A DNA stretch of 64,000 nt, from assembly GCA_029961685.1 (NCBI GenBank), contig JARWKL010000006.1, forward strand, positions 17,919,276 through 17,983,275, written 5' to 3'. Positions 51,200-62,400 of the stretch are shown here, in pieces. The notes beneath the pieces were generated by a model. It was not told the origin of the DNA. It saw nothing but the letters and a program-made list of their open reading frames with translations, and did not search any database. This stretch comes from Aristolochia californica. Taxonomy: Eukaryota > Streptophyta > Magnoliopsida > Piperales > Aristolochiaceae. Position 1 is the first letter of the stretch. Every line of letters begins with the position of its first letter. The position numbers and the translations under genes are program-made.

Positions 51200-54100
51200 G
51201 CCACGCCCCCCTCTTCTTATGTTTACAAAACTCAATATATGAAAAAATAAAGGAGTTTACAATCCTTAAAAATCATAGATACTTTTATGAATTATCTCTC
51301 TCAGCATTTGTGCATTTCCTTTTTGGATGTTCAATTTTTTTTCAAATCCAAACTTGAGTTTTCACTTTCCCATTTTTCTCGTAAACAAAAAGATAAGCCA
51401 AATATATCACAACAAAATGAAAATTTTTAGAATTTATGTATGCAAAAAATTGAAAACTATAAAAAATGTAAGTGAGAAAATTATTTCACGCAATAAAAAT
51501 GAACACACAAGTTTTGTTATCCATGTTTGGGAAATTCCACTGGTACAACCTTTAATAGTTGGTAGAATTTTATAAGAAAGAGATTTCTAATTGATCCAAA
51601 CATGTTTTAAATGTGGTGGATATGCATCTCTGAAACATATTGAAGATGCCAATGACCTAATGATCCAAAAATTTCAAGAAATAGAAAAAAATAAATTCTC
51701 AAATTAACGTGCGGTGGGATTTTAACCCGAGCAAAATAACCCACTTTTTGCCTATTTTACAAAAAGCGGACCTAACAAACGTAGATCATCGTAATTTTTT
51801 TGATCGATTAATGATATGTAATGGCTAAATTTTTTGTTAGAAATGACTTATGGTTTGGGAGTCATCACTTAGTTAAAAATGGCTCACCCCACCTCTTCCG
51901 ATGATTGCAAAACCCAATAAGTAAAAAACTAAAAGAGTGTACAATCTTTAAAAATAACATATACTTTTTGGAATTATCTCTCTCAGCATTTGTGCATATC
52001 CATTTTGTATGTTCAATTTTTTTTCAAATCCAAACTTGTGTTTTCACTCTCCAATTTTTCGCATAAACAAAAAAAAAAAGGTAAATAGCTCACAACAAAA
52101 TGAAAATTTTAGAGTTTATGTGAGTTTTAAATGTGGTGGATATGCATGCCTGAAACATGTTGAAGATGCAAATTATCTAATGATCCAAAAATTTCGAGTA
52201 GAAAAATTAAAATTCTCAAGTTAACGTTTGGTGGGATATTTACCTAAGCCAAACAACACACTTTTTACCTATTTTACAAAACACGGACCAAACAATCATT
52301 GATCATCATAAATGTTTTGATCGATTAATGATGTGTGATGGATATAATTTTTGTTAGAAATGACTTATAGTTTGGGAGTCAACAATCAGTTAAAAAAAGC
52401 CTCCCCCCTCTTCCGATGATTGCAAAACCCAATATATAAAAAACTAAAAGAGTTTACAATCCATAAAAATCACTGATACTTTTTTGAATTATCTCTCTGA
52501 GCATTTTTGTATTTCCATTTTAGATGTTCAATTTTTTTTCAAATCCAAACGAGAGTTTTCTCTCTCCCATTTTTCCTGTAAATAAAAAGATAAGGTAAAT
52601 AGATCTCAACAAAATGAAAAATTTAGAGTTTATGTATGCAAAAAATTGAAAACTATAATAAATGTAAGTGAAGAAAATTATTTCATCCACTAAAAATGAA
52701 CACCAAAGTTTTGATCCTAACATGTTTTAAATGTAGTGGATATGCTTGCTAGAAACATTTTGAAGATGCAAATGACCTAATGATCCAAAATTTTCAAGGA
52801 GAAGAAAAAATTAAATTCTGAAGATAACGTGTTGTGGGATATTTAAAAGAGCTGAACAGCCCACTTTTTGCCAATTTTACAAAAAGCGGACCTAACAATC
52901 ATATATCATCATAAATGTTTTGATCAATTATTGATGTCTAACGGCTACAATTTTTTTTACAAATGACATATGGTTTGGAGTCAATACTCAGTTAAAAATG
53001 CCTCGCCCCCCTCTTTCGATGATTGCAAAACCCAATATATAAAAAACTAAAAGAGTTTACTTTGCTTAAAAATCATAGATACTTTTCTGAATTATCTCTC
53101 TAAGCATTTGTGCATTTCCATTTTGGATGTTCAATTTTTTTTCAAATCCAAACTTTAGTTTCCACTCTCCCATTTTTCTTGTAAACAAAAAGATCTGGCA
53201 AATAGATCACAACAAAACAAAAAATTTCGAGTTTATGTATGCAAAATATTGAAAACTATAATAAATGTAAGTGAAGAAAATTATTTCACGCACTAAAAAT
53301 GAACACAAAGGTTTTGTTATCCATGTTTGGAAAATTCCACTAGTACAACCCGTAATAGCTTAGTGGAATTTTATAAGAAAGAGATTTCTAATTGATCCTA
53401 ACATGTTTTATATGTGGTGAATATGCAAGCCCGAAACATGTTGAAGATGCAAATGACCTAATAATCCAAAATTTCAAGAAGATGAAAAAAATTAAATTCT
53501 CAAGTTAACGTGCAGTGGGATATTGACCTGAGTCAAACAACTAACTTTTTGCCAATTTCACAAAAAGCGGACGTGACAATCATATATAATCGTAAATGTT
53601 TTGATCGATTAATGATGTGTAACGGCTAAAATTTTTTTCAGAAATGACTTATGGTTTGGGAGTAAAAAATAGTTAAAAATGCCTCACCCCCCTCGTCCGA
53701 TGATTGCAAAACCCAATATATAAAAAACTAAAAGAGTTTAAAATCCATAAAAATCACCGATACTTTTTGGAATTATCTCTCTCAGCATTTGTGCATTTCA
53801 ATTTTGGATGTTCATTTTTTTAATCCAAACTTGAGTTTTCACCCTCCCATTTTCTCGCAAACAAAAAGATAAGGCATATAGATCAATAGAAAATAAAAAT
53901 GTTAGATTTTATGTATTCAAAAAATTGAAAACTAAAATAAATCTATGCGAAGAAAATTATTTCATGCACTAAAAATGAACACCAAAGTTTTGTTATCCAT
54001 GTTTGGAAAATTCCACAAGTACAAACCCTAATAGCTAGGTGGAATTTTATATGAAAGGAATTTCTAAATAATCCTAACATGTTTTAAATGTGGATGATAT

Positions 54101-54300
54101 GCATGCCTGAAACGAGTTGAAGATGTCAATAACCTAAGGATCTAAAAATTTTGAGGAGTACAAAAAATTAAATTTTCAAGTTAACTTGCGATGGGATATT
54201 TTCCAGTGCCAAACAACCCGCTTTTTGCCTATTTTACTTTAAGCGGATCTATCAGTCATAAAACATCGTAAATTTTTGATCGATTAATGATGTGTAACGA
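51200..54300. repeat. Higher-order repeat block, copy 1
   Basis: This block matches 55650-58720 monomer by monomer. Shared marks in order: CTTTTATGAATTATCTC, the short-form junction GTGAGTTTTAAATGTGG (52121 and 56553), AATCCATAAAAATCACTGAT (52458 and 56888), TTTACTTTGCTT or TTTACTTTCCGT, TATATGTGGTGAATATGCAA, TTTTCAGAAATGAC, and ATTTCTAAATAATCC (54060 and 58570). The offset is about 4430 bp before 52713 and about 4510 bp after it. The difference is an ~80-bp deletion in this copy at 52713, where CACCAAAGTTTT joins GATCCTAACATG. Confidence 0.85.
52075..52230. repeat. Short-form monomer (subfamily S), second copy
   Basis: GAGTTTATGT is joined to GAGTTTTAAATGTGG, deleting about 160 bp including the usual anchor. 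Subfamily marks AAATTATCTAATGATCC, CAACACAC and GTGTGATG follow. The junction matches those near 56552 and 59335. Confidence 0.8.
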
Positions 54301-54309
54301 CTATAATGG

Positions 54310-56160
54310 TTTGGGAGTCAACACTTAGTTAAAAATGCCACGCCCCCTTCTTCTTAAGTTTACAAAAACCAATATATGAAAAACTAAAGGAGTTTACAAT
54401 CCTTAAAAATCATAGATACTTTTATGAATTATCTCTCTCAGCATTTGTGCATTTCTTTTCTGGATGTTCAATTTTTTTTCAAATCCAAACTTGAGTTTTC
54501 ACTTTCCCATTTTTCTCGTAAACAAAAAGATAAGGCAAATATATCACAACAAAATAAAAATTTTAGAATTTATGTATGCAAAAAATTGAAAACTATAATA
54601 AATGTAAGTGAGAAAATTATTTCACGCAATAAAAATGAACACACAAGTTTTGTTATCCATGTTTGGGAAATTCCACTGGTACAACCTTTAATAGTTTGGT
54701 GGAATTTTATAAAAAAGAGATTTCTAATTAATCCAAACATGTTTTAAATGTGGTAGATATGCATCCCTGAAACATATTGAAGATGCAAATGACCTAATGA
54801 TCCAAAAATTTCAAGAAATAGAAAAAATTAAATTCTCAAACAACCCGCTTTTTGCCTTTTTTACTTTAAGCAGACCTATCAATCATAAATCATCATAAAT
54901 ATTTTGATCGATTAATGTTGTGTAACGGCTATAATTTTTTGTGGAAAGGACTTATGGTTTGGGAGTCAACACTTAGTTAAAAATGCCACGCCCCCCTCTT
55001 CTTATGTTTACAAAACCCAATATATGAAAAACAAAAGGAGTTTACAATCCTTAAAAAATCATAGATACTTTTATGAATTATCTCTCTCAGCATTTGTGCA
55101 TTTCTTTTTTGGATGTTCAATTTTTTTTCAAATCCAAACTTGAGTTTTCACTTTCCCATTTTTCTCGTAAACAAAAAGTTAAGGCAAATATATCACAACA
55201 AAATGAAAATTTTAGAATTTATGTATGCAAAAAATTGAAAACTATAATAAACGTAAGTGAGAAAATTATTTCACGCAATAAAAATGAACACACAAGTTTT
55301 GTTATCCATGTTTGGGAAATTCCACTAGTACAAACCCAAATAGCTAGGTGGAATTTTATAAGAAAGAAATTTGTAATTGATCCTAACATGTTTTAAATGT
55401 GGATGATATGCATGCTTGAAACATATTGAAGATGCAAATGACCTAATGATCCAAAAATTTCTAGAAATAGAAAAAATTAAATTCTCAAACAACCCGCTTT
55501 TTGCCTTTTTTACTTTAAGCGGACCTATCAATCATAAATCATCATAAATATTTTGATCGATTAATGATGTGTAATGGCTATAATTTTTTGTGGAAAGGAC
55601 TTATGGTTTGGGAGTCAACACTTAGATAAAAATGCCACGCCCCCTTCTTCTTAAGTTTACAAAACCCAATATATGAAAAACTAAAGGAGTTTACAATCCT
55701 TAAAAATCATAGATACTTTTATGAATTATCTCTCTCAGCATTTGTGCATTTCCTTTTTGGATGTTCAATTTTTTTTAAAATCCAAACTTGAGTTTTCACT
55801 TTCCCATTTTTCTCGTAAACAAAAAGATAAGGCAAATATATCACAACAAAATGAAAATTTTAGAATTTATGTATGCAAAAAATTGAAAACTATAAAAAAT
55901 GTAAATGAGAAAATTATTTCACACAGTAAAAATGAACACACAAGTTTTGTTATCCATGTTTGGGAAATTCTATGGTACAACCTTTAATAGTTTGGTAGAA
56001 TTTTATAAGAAAGAGATTTCTAATTGATCCAAACATGTTTTAAATGTGGTGGATATGCATCCCTGAAACATATTGAAGATGCAAATGACCTAATGAACCA
56101 AAAATTTCAAGAAATAGAAAAAATTAAATTCTCAGATTAACGTGCGGTGGGATTTTAACC
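54310..56160. repeat. Three adjacent near-identical ~648-bp monomers
   Basis: Units starting near 54310, 54970 and 55620 share CACGCCCCCTTCTTCTTA (or one-base variants), CAATATATGAAAAAC, TTTTATGAATTATCTC, ATATATCACAACAAAAT, GTAAGTGAGAAAATT and GAAACATATTGAAGATG. Equivalent points are at 54424, 55073 and 55721. A related single unit lies at about 51200-51720. The array thus gained extra copies of this monomer between the two higher-order blocks, probably by unequal exchange. Confidence 0.85.
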
Positions 56161-58725
56161 TGAGCAAAATAACCCCCTTTTTGCCTATTTTACAAAAAGC
56201 GGACCTAACAATCATAGATCATCGTAAATGTTTTGATCGATTAATGATGTGTAATGGCTAAATTTTTTGTTAGAAATGACTTATGGTTTGGGAGTCAACA
56301 CTCAGTTAAAAATGTCTCACCCCACCTCTTCCGATGATTGCAAAACCCAATAAGTAAAAAACTAAAAGAGTTTAAAATCCTTAAAAATCACTTATAATTT
56401 TTGGAAATATCTCTCTCAGCATTTGTGCATTTCCATTTTGTATGTTCAATTTTTTTTCAAATCCAAACTTGTATTTTCACTCTCCCATTTTTCGTGTAAA
56501 CAAAAAAAATGGTAAATAGCTCACAACAAAATGAAAATTTTAGTGTTTACGTGAGTTTTAAATGTGGTGGATATGCATGCCTGAAACATGTTGAAGATGC
56601 AAGTTATCTAATGATGCAAAAATTTCGAGTAGAAAAATTAAAATTCTCAACTTAACGTCCGGTGGGATATTTACCTGAGCCAAACAACACACTTTTTACC
56701 TATTTTACAAAACATGGACTAAACAATCATTGATCATCATAAATGTTTTGATCGATTAATGATGTGTGACGAATATAATTTTTTTTAGAAATGACTTATT
56801 GTTTGGGAGTCAACAATCAGTTAAAAATGCCTCGCCCCCCTCTTCCGATGATTGCAAAACCCAATATATAAAAAAAAAAAGAGTTTACAATCCATAAAAA
56901 TCACTGATACTTTTTTGAATTATCTCTCTGAGAATTTGTGCATTTCCATTTTAGATGTTCAATTTTTTTTCAAATCCAAACTAGAGTTTTCTCTCTCCCA
57001 TTTTTCCTGTAAACAAAAAGATAAGGTAAATAGATCTCAACAAAATGAAAAATTTAGAGTTTATGTATGCAAAAAATTGAAAACTATAATAAATGTAAGT
57101 GAAGAAAATTATTTCATCCACTAAAAATGAACACCAAAGTTATGTTATCCATGTTCGGGAAATTCCACTAGTACAACCCCCCATAGCCTGGTGGAATTTT
57201 ATAAGAAAGAGGTTCCGAATTGATCCTAACATGTTTTAAATGTGGTGGATATGCTTGCTAGAAACATTTTGAAGATGCAAATGACCTAATGATCCAAAAT
57301 TTTCAAGGAGAAGAAAAAATTAAATTCTGAAGATAACGTGTTGTGGGATATTTATCACAGCCAAACAGCCCACTTTTTGCCTATTTTACAAAAAGCGGAC
57401 CTAACAATCATATATCATCGTAAATGTTTTGATCGATTATTGATGTCTAACGGCTACAATTTTTTCTAGAAATGACTTATGGTTTGGGAGTCAACACTCA
57501 GTTAAAAATGCCTCGCCCCCCTCTTTCGATGATTGTAAAACCCAATATATAAAAAATTAAAAGAGTTTACTTTCCGTAAAAATCACAGATACTTTTTTGA
57601 ATTATCTCTCTCAGCATTTGTGCATTTCCATTTTGGATGTTCAATTTTGTTTCAAATCCAAACTTTTGTTTCCACTCTCCCATTTTTCTTGTAAACAAAA
57701 AGATATGGCAAATAGATCACAACAAAACAAAAAAATTAGAGTTTATGTATGCAAAATATTGGAAACCATAATAAATGAAAGTGAAGAAAATTATTTCACG
57801 CACTAAAAATGAACACAAAGGTTTTGTTATCCATGTTTGGGAAATTCCACTAGTACAACCCGTAATAGCTTAGTGGAATTTTATAAGAAAGGGATTTCTA
57901 ATTGATCCTAACATGTTTTATATGTGGTGAATATGCAAGCCCGAGACATGTTGAAGATGCAAATGACCTAATAATCCAAAATTTCCAGAAGATGAAAAAA
58001 TTAAATTCTCAAGTTAACGTGCGGTGGGATATTGACTTGAGTCAAACAACTAACTTTTTGCCAATTTCACAAAAAGCGGACGTAACAATCATATATCATC
58101 ATAAATGTTTTGATCGATTAATGATGTGTAATGGCTAAAATATTTTTCAGAAATGACTTATGGTTTGGGAGTAAAAAATAGTTAAAAATGCCTCACCCCC
58201 TCGTCCAATGATTGCAAAACCCAATATATAAAAAACTAAAAGAGTTTACAATCCTTAAAAATCACCGATACTTTTTGGAATTATCTCTCTCAGCATTTGT
58301 GTATTTCAATTTTGGATGTTCATTTTTTTTAATCCAAACTTGAGTTTTCACCCTCTCAATTTTCTCGCAAACAAAAAGATAAGGCATATAGATCAATACA
58401 AAATAAAAATTTTAGATTTTATGTATTCAAAAAATTGAAAACTAAAATAAATCTAAGTGAAGAAAATTATTTAACGCACTAAAAATGAACACCAAAGTTT
58501 TGTTATCCATGTTTGGGAAATTCCACTAGTAAAAACCCTAATAGCTAGGTGGAATTTTATATGAAAGGAATTTCTAAATAATCCTAACATGTTTTAAATG
58601 TGGATGATATGCATGCCTGAAACGAGTTGAAGATGTAAATGACCCAAGGATCTCAAATTTTCGTGGAGTACAACAAATTAAATTTTCAAGTTAACGTGCG
58701 ATGGGATATTTTCCAGTGCCAAACA
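55650..58725. repeat. Higher-order repeat block, copy 2
   Basis: This is the partner of 51200-54300, with monomers in the same order. It retains the stretch around 57140-57220 that is missing from copy 1 and ends in the monomer variant with GGATATTTTCCAGTGCC. The solo LTR interrupts that last monomer at 58725. Confidence 0.85.
58721..58725. other. Target-site duplication, left copy (AAACA)
   Basis: AAACA precedes the solo LTR and is repeated directly after it at 59287-59291. In the equivalent uninterrupted monomer at about 54210 the sequence reads CCAGTGCCAAACAACCCGC with a single copy. This confirms the insertion point. Confidence 0.9.
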
Positions 58726-58957
58726 TGTAAAACAGAGAAAGCTCAGCCCAGGAACATCTAAACAGCAATCAAGAAGAAAGCCAACACTGATCTATTACAA
58801 ATATGATAAGAAACTTTGTCCCACCACACACTCTAGAAGAGCTTCAATGGTTTCTGGACTGAACAGAAATTACAAGAAGACACTAAACAATAAAACAGAG
58901 TAATGAAGAAGGAATAGCTCTCATTTTCTGGATTCCAATGTTGCTAAAGAACACATC

Positions 58958-58965
58958 TATTTATA
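58958..58965 (-). promoter_or_regulatory. TATA box of the solo LTR
   Basis: TATAAATA on the minus strand is the classic plant TATA sequence. It lies about 320 bp into the 561-bp LTR, and the G-box at 59044-59049 is about 80 bp upstream. Transcription would run toward lower coordinates. Confidence 0.65.
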
Positions 58966-59043
58966 AGTGTTTTTCATGTAGGAAGCTTGTAGAGCACACC
59001 ATCTAGTTGTCCTCCACGTTGGCACTTGGTGATGCAATCGTGA

Positions 59044-59049
59044 CACGTG
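59044..59049. promoter_or_regulatory. G-box CACGTG in the solo LTR
   Basis: The core CACGTG within GACACGTGC matches a plant G-box or ABRE-type element bound by bZIP and bHLH factors. Its place upstream of the TATA box suggests a stress-, light- or hormone-responsive retrotransposon promoter. That is inference from motif and position only. Confidence 0.5.
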
Positions 59050-59057
59050 CATACCGT

Positions 59058-59098
59058 GGGGTCAGCCCCCTTAGACCCCCGTCGGGGATGACGCCCCG
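59058..59098. other. GC-rich imperfect hairpins in the solo LTR
   Basis: GGGGTC (59058-59063) pairs with GACCCC (59074-59079), and CGGGG (59083-59087) pairs with CCCCG (59094-59098) around a 6-base loop. The block is much richer in GC than the rest of the window. Function is unknown. Confidence 0.55.
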
Positions 59099-59286
59099 AA
59101 CCCTACTACCCGTTTTACAGTTTCTTCACAAGTAACCATTGCGGTCACAATTTGACATCATCAGCATCTAAGCTGGAACCGTTAACTAATTACTCACTAT
59201 CGACATTTGCGCTCCTCATACATGGGGGCCAGTGAATACATTACATTAACGGTAACTTGAGAGAGGTGGGCATTGATACACTAACA

Positions 59287-59291
59287 AAACA
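59287..59291. other. Target-site duplication, right copy (AAACA)
   Basis: Second copy of the 5-bp AAACA. It is followed by ACCCGCTTCTTG, which continues the interrupted monomer. Confidence 0.9.
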
Positions 59292-59295
59292 ACCC

Positions 59296-59440
59296 GCTTC
59301 TTGATACACAATAAAATGAAAATTTTAGAGTTTACATGAGTTTTAAATGTGGTGGATATGCATGCCTAAAACATGTTGAAGATGCAAAGTATCTAATGAT
59401 CCAAAAACTTCAAGGAGTAGAAAAATTAAAATTCTCTAGT
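59296..59440. repeat. Rearranged junction and short-form monomer (subfamily S)
   Basis: Only about 13 bp after the target-site duplication the monomer breaks off (ACCCGCTTCTTGA) and joins CACAATAAAATGAAAATTTT. About 340 bp of satellite is missing. It then runs into the short-form junction GAGTTTACATGAGTTTTAAA near 59330 and the subfamily marks AAAGTATCTAATGATCC and GTGTGATG. Confidence 0.75.
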
Positions 59441-62400
59441 TAACGTCCGTTGGGATATTTACCAAAGCCAAAAACAACACAATTTTTGCCTATTTTACAA
59501 AACGTGGACCAAACAATCATTGATCATCGTAAATGTTATGAGGAACTAATGATGTGTGATGACTATAATTTTTGTTAGAAATGACTTATGGTTTGGGAGT
59601 CAACAATCAATTTAAAATGCCTCGTCCCCCTCTTCCGATGATTTCAAAACCCAATATATAAAAAATGAAAAGAGTTTACAATACTTAAAAAGCACTGATA
59701 CTTTTTGGAATTATCACTCTCTGCATTTATGCATTTCCATTTTGGATGTTCAATTTGTTTTCAAATCCAAACTGGAGTTTTCTCTCTCCCATTTTTCCCG
59801 TAAAAAAAAAAGATAAGGCAAATAGATCACAAAAAATGAAAAATTTAGATTTAATGTATGCAAAAAATTGAAAACTATAATAAATTTAAGTGAATAAAAT
59901 TATTTCACGCACTAAAAATGAACACCAAAGTTTATTTATCCATGTTTGGGAAATTCCACTAGTACAACCCCTAATAGCTTGGTGCAATTTTATAAGAAAG
60001 AGATTTCTAATTGATCCTAACATGTTTTAAATGTGGTGGATATGCATGCCTGAAACATGTTGAAGATGAAAATGACCTAATGATCCAAAAATTTGGAGTA
60101 GAAAAAATTAAATTCTCAAGTTAACGAGCGGTGGGATATTTACCAGAGCAAAACAACCCAATTTTTGCCCATGTTACAAAAAGCGGAGCAAACAATCATA
60201 TATCATCGTAAATGATTTGATTGATTAATGATGTGTAATGGCTATAATTTTTGTTGAAAATAACTTTTGTTTGGGAGATAACACTTAGTTAAAAACGTCT
60301 CGCCCCCTCTTCTGATGATTGCACAACACAATATGTAAAAAAATAAAAAAAATTACCATCCTTAAAAATCACAGATACTTTTTGGAATAATCTCTCACAG
60401 CACTTGTGCATTTCCATATTGGATGTTCAATTTTTTTAAAATCCAAACTTGAGTTTTCACTCTCCCATTTTTCTCGTAAACAAAAAGATAAGGCATATAG
60501 ATCAATACAAAATGAAAATTTTAGATTTTATGTATGCAAAAAATTGAAAACTAAAATAAATCTAAGTGAAGAAAATTATTTCACGCACTAAAAATGAACA
60601 CCAAAGTTTTGTTATCCATGTTTGGGAAATTCCACTAGTACAAACCCTAATAGCTAGGTGGAATTTTAAAAAGAAAGAAATTTCTAATTGATCATAACAT
60701 TTGTTAATTGTGGTGGATATGCATGCCAGAAATGAGCTGAAGGTGTAAATGACCTAATGATCCAAAAATTTCGAGGAGTAGAAAAAATTAATTCTCAAGT
60801 TAACGTGCGATGGGATATTTACCAGTGCCGAACAACCCACTTTTTGCCTATTTTACTTAAAGCGAACCTAACAATCATCGATCATCGTAAATGTTTTGAT
60901 CGTTTAAAGATGTGTAACGGCTATAATTTTTGTTGGAAATGACTTGTGGTTTGGGAGTATACACTCAGTTAAAAATGCCGTGCCTTCCTCTTCCTATGAT
61001 TGCAAAACCCAATACATAAAAAAACTTAAAAGAATTTATAGTACTTCAAAATCATAAATACTTTTATGAATTATCTCTCTCAGCATTTTTGCATTACCTT
61101 TTTGTATGTTCAATTTTTTTTCAAATACAAATTTGTGTTTTCACTTTCCCTTTTCTCTCGTAAACAAAAAGATAAGGCAAATAGATCTCTAAAAAATGAA
61201 AATTTTAGAATTTATGTATGCCAAAAATTGAAAACTATAATAAATGTAAGTGAGAAAATTATTTCACGCAATAAAAATGAACACCAAAGTTTTGTTATCC
61301 ATGTTTGGGAAATTGCACTGGTACGACCCCTAATAGTTTGGTGGAATTTTATAACAAAGAAATTTCTAATTGATCCTAACATGTTTTAAATGTGGTGGAT
61401 ATGCATGCCTGAATCATGTTGAAGATGCAAATCGCCTAATGATCCAAAACTTTCAAGGAGTAGAAAAAATTAATTTCTCAACTTAACATGCGGTGGGATA
61501 TTAACCTGAGCAAAACAACCCACTTTTTGCTTATTTTACAAATAGCGGACCTAACAATCATAGATCATCGTAAATGTTTTGATCGATTAATGATGTGTAA
61601 CGGGTATAATTTTTTTAAGAAATGACTTATAGTTTGGGAGTCAACACTCAATTAAAAATTCCTCACCCCACCTCTTCCGATGATTGCAAATCCCAATATA
61701 TAAAAATATAAAAGAGTTTACCCTCCTTAAAAATCATTGACACTTTTATGAATAATCTCTCTCAGCATTTGTGCATTTCCATTTTGGATGTTCAATTTTT
61801 TTTTCAAATCCAAACTTTAGTTTTCACTGTCCCAATTTTCTCGTAAATGAAAAGATAAGGCAAATGGATCACAACAAAATGAAAATTTTAGAGTTTATGT
61901 ATGAAAAAAATCTAAAACTAAAATAAAAGTGAAGAAAATTATTTCATCGACTAAAAATGAACACCAAAGTTTTTTTATCTATGTTTGGGAAATTCCACAA
62001 GTACAACCCCTAATATCTTGGTGGATTTTTTTAAGAAAGAGATTTCTAGTTGATCCTAACATGTTTTAAATGTGGTGGATATGCATGCCAGAAACATGTT
62101 GAAGATTCAAATGACCTAATGATCGAAAAATTTCAAGGAGTAGAAAAAATTAAATTCTCAAGTTAACGTGTGATGGGATATTTACTAGAGCCAAACAACC
62201 CACTTTTTGTCTATTTCACAAAAAGCAGACCTAACAATTATAGATCATCATAAATGTGTTGATTGATTAATGATGTGCAACGGCTATAATTTTTGTTAGA
62301 AATGACTTCTGGTTTGGGAGTCAACACTCAATTAAAAATGTCTCGCCCCACCTCTTCCGATGACTGTAAAATCCAATATAGAAAAAACTAAAAGACTTTA

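Larger units (their letters stand above)
41669..58725. repeat. Middle satellite array, with higher-order structure
   Basis: This is the same ~675-bp monomer in the same orientation. Anchors: about 42180, 42861, 43543, 44585, 45350, 46054, 46742, 47421, 48210, 48877, 49542, 50226, 50915, 51596, 52120 (short form), 52716, 53396, 54073, 54733, 55382, 56029, 56552 (short form), 57225, 57907 and 58583. It resumes at 41669 in mid-monomer. From the anchor at 36877, adding about 168 bp to the missing phase and 511 bp to 42180 gives about one period, so the array is in register across the retroelement apart from the deletion. Groups of monomers repeat as blocks; those are listed separately. No other gene or RNA is seen. 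Confidence 0.96.
58726..59286 (-). mobile_element. Solo LTR of a second retrotransposon, 561 bp
   Basis: On the minus strand it begins TGTTAGTGTATC and ends CTGTTTTACA, with TG...CA ends and a TGT...ACA inverted repeat. It is flanked by a perfect 5-bp duplication and shows no similarity to the satellite or to the chromovirus LTR beyond the terminal bases. There is no internal retroelement region, so it is a solo LTR left by recombination between two LTRs. The promoter-like order (G-box, TATAAATA, then a T-rich stretch) supports the minus orientation. The superfamily cannot be fixed from an LTR alone; Copia is a guess. Confidence 0.88.

Noticed and set aside
58726..59286. The 561-bp insert as a non-autonomous DNA transposon
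   Set aside because: The ends are only a TGT...ACA inverted repeat, with TG...CA and a 5-bp target duplication. Together with the internal TATA box this fits an LTR better than a TIR element.
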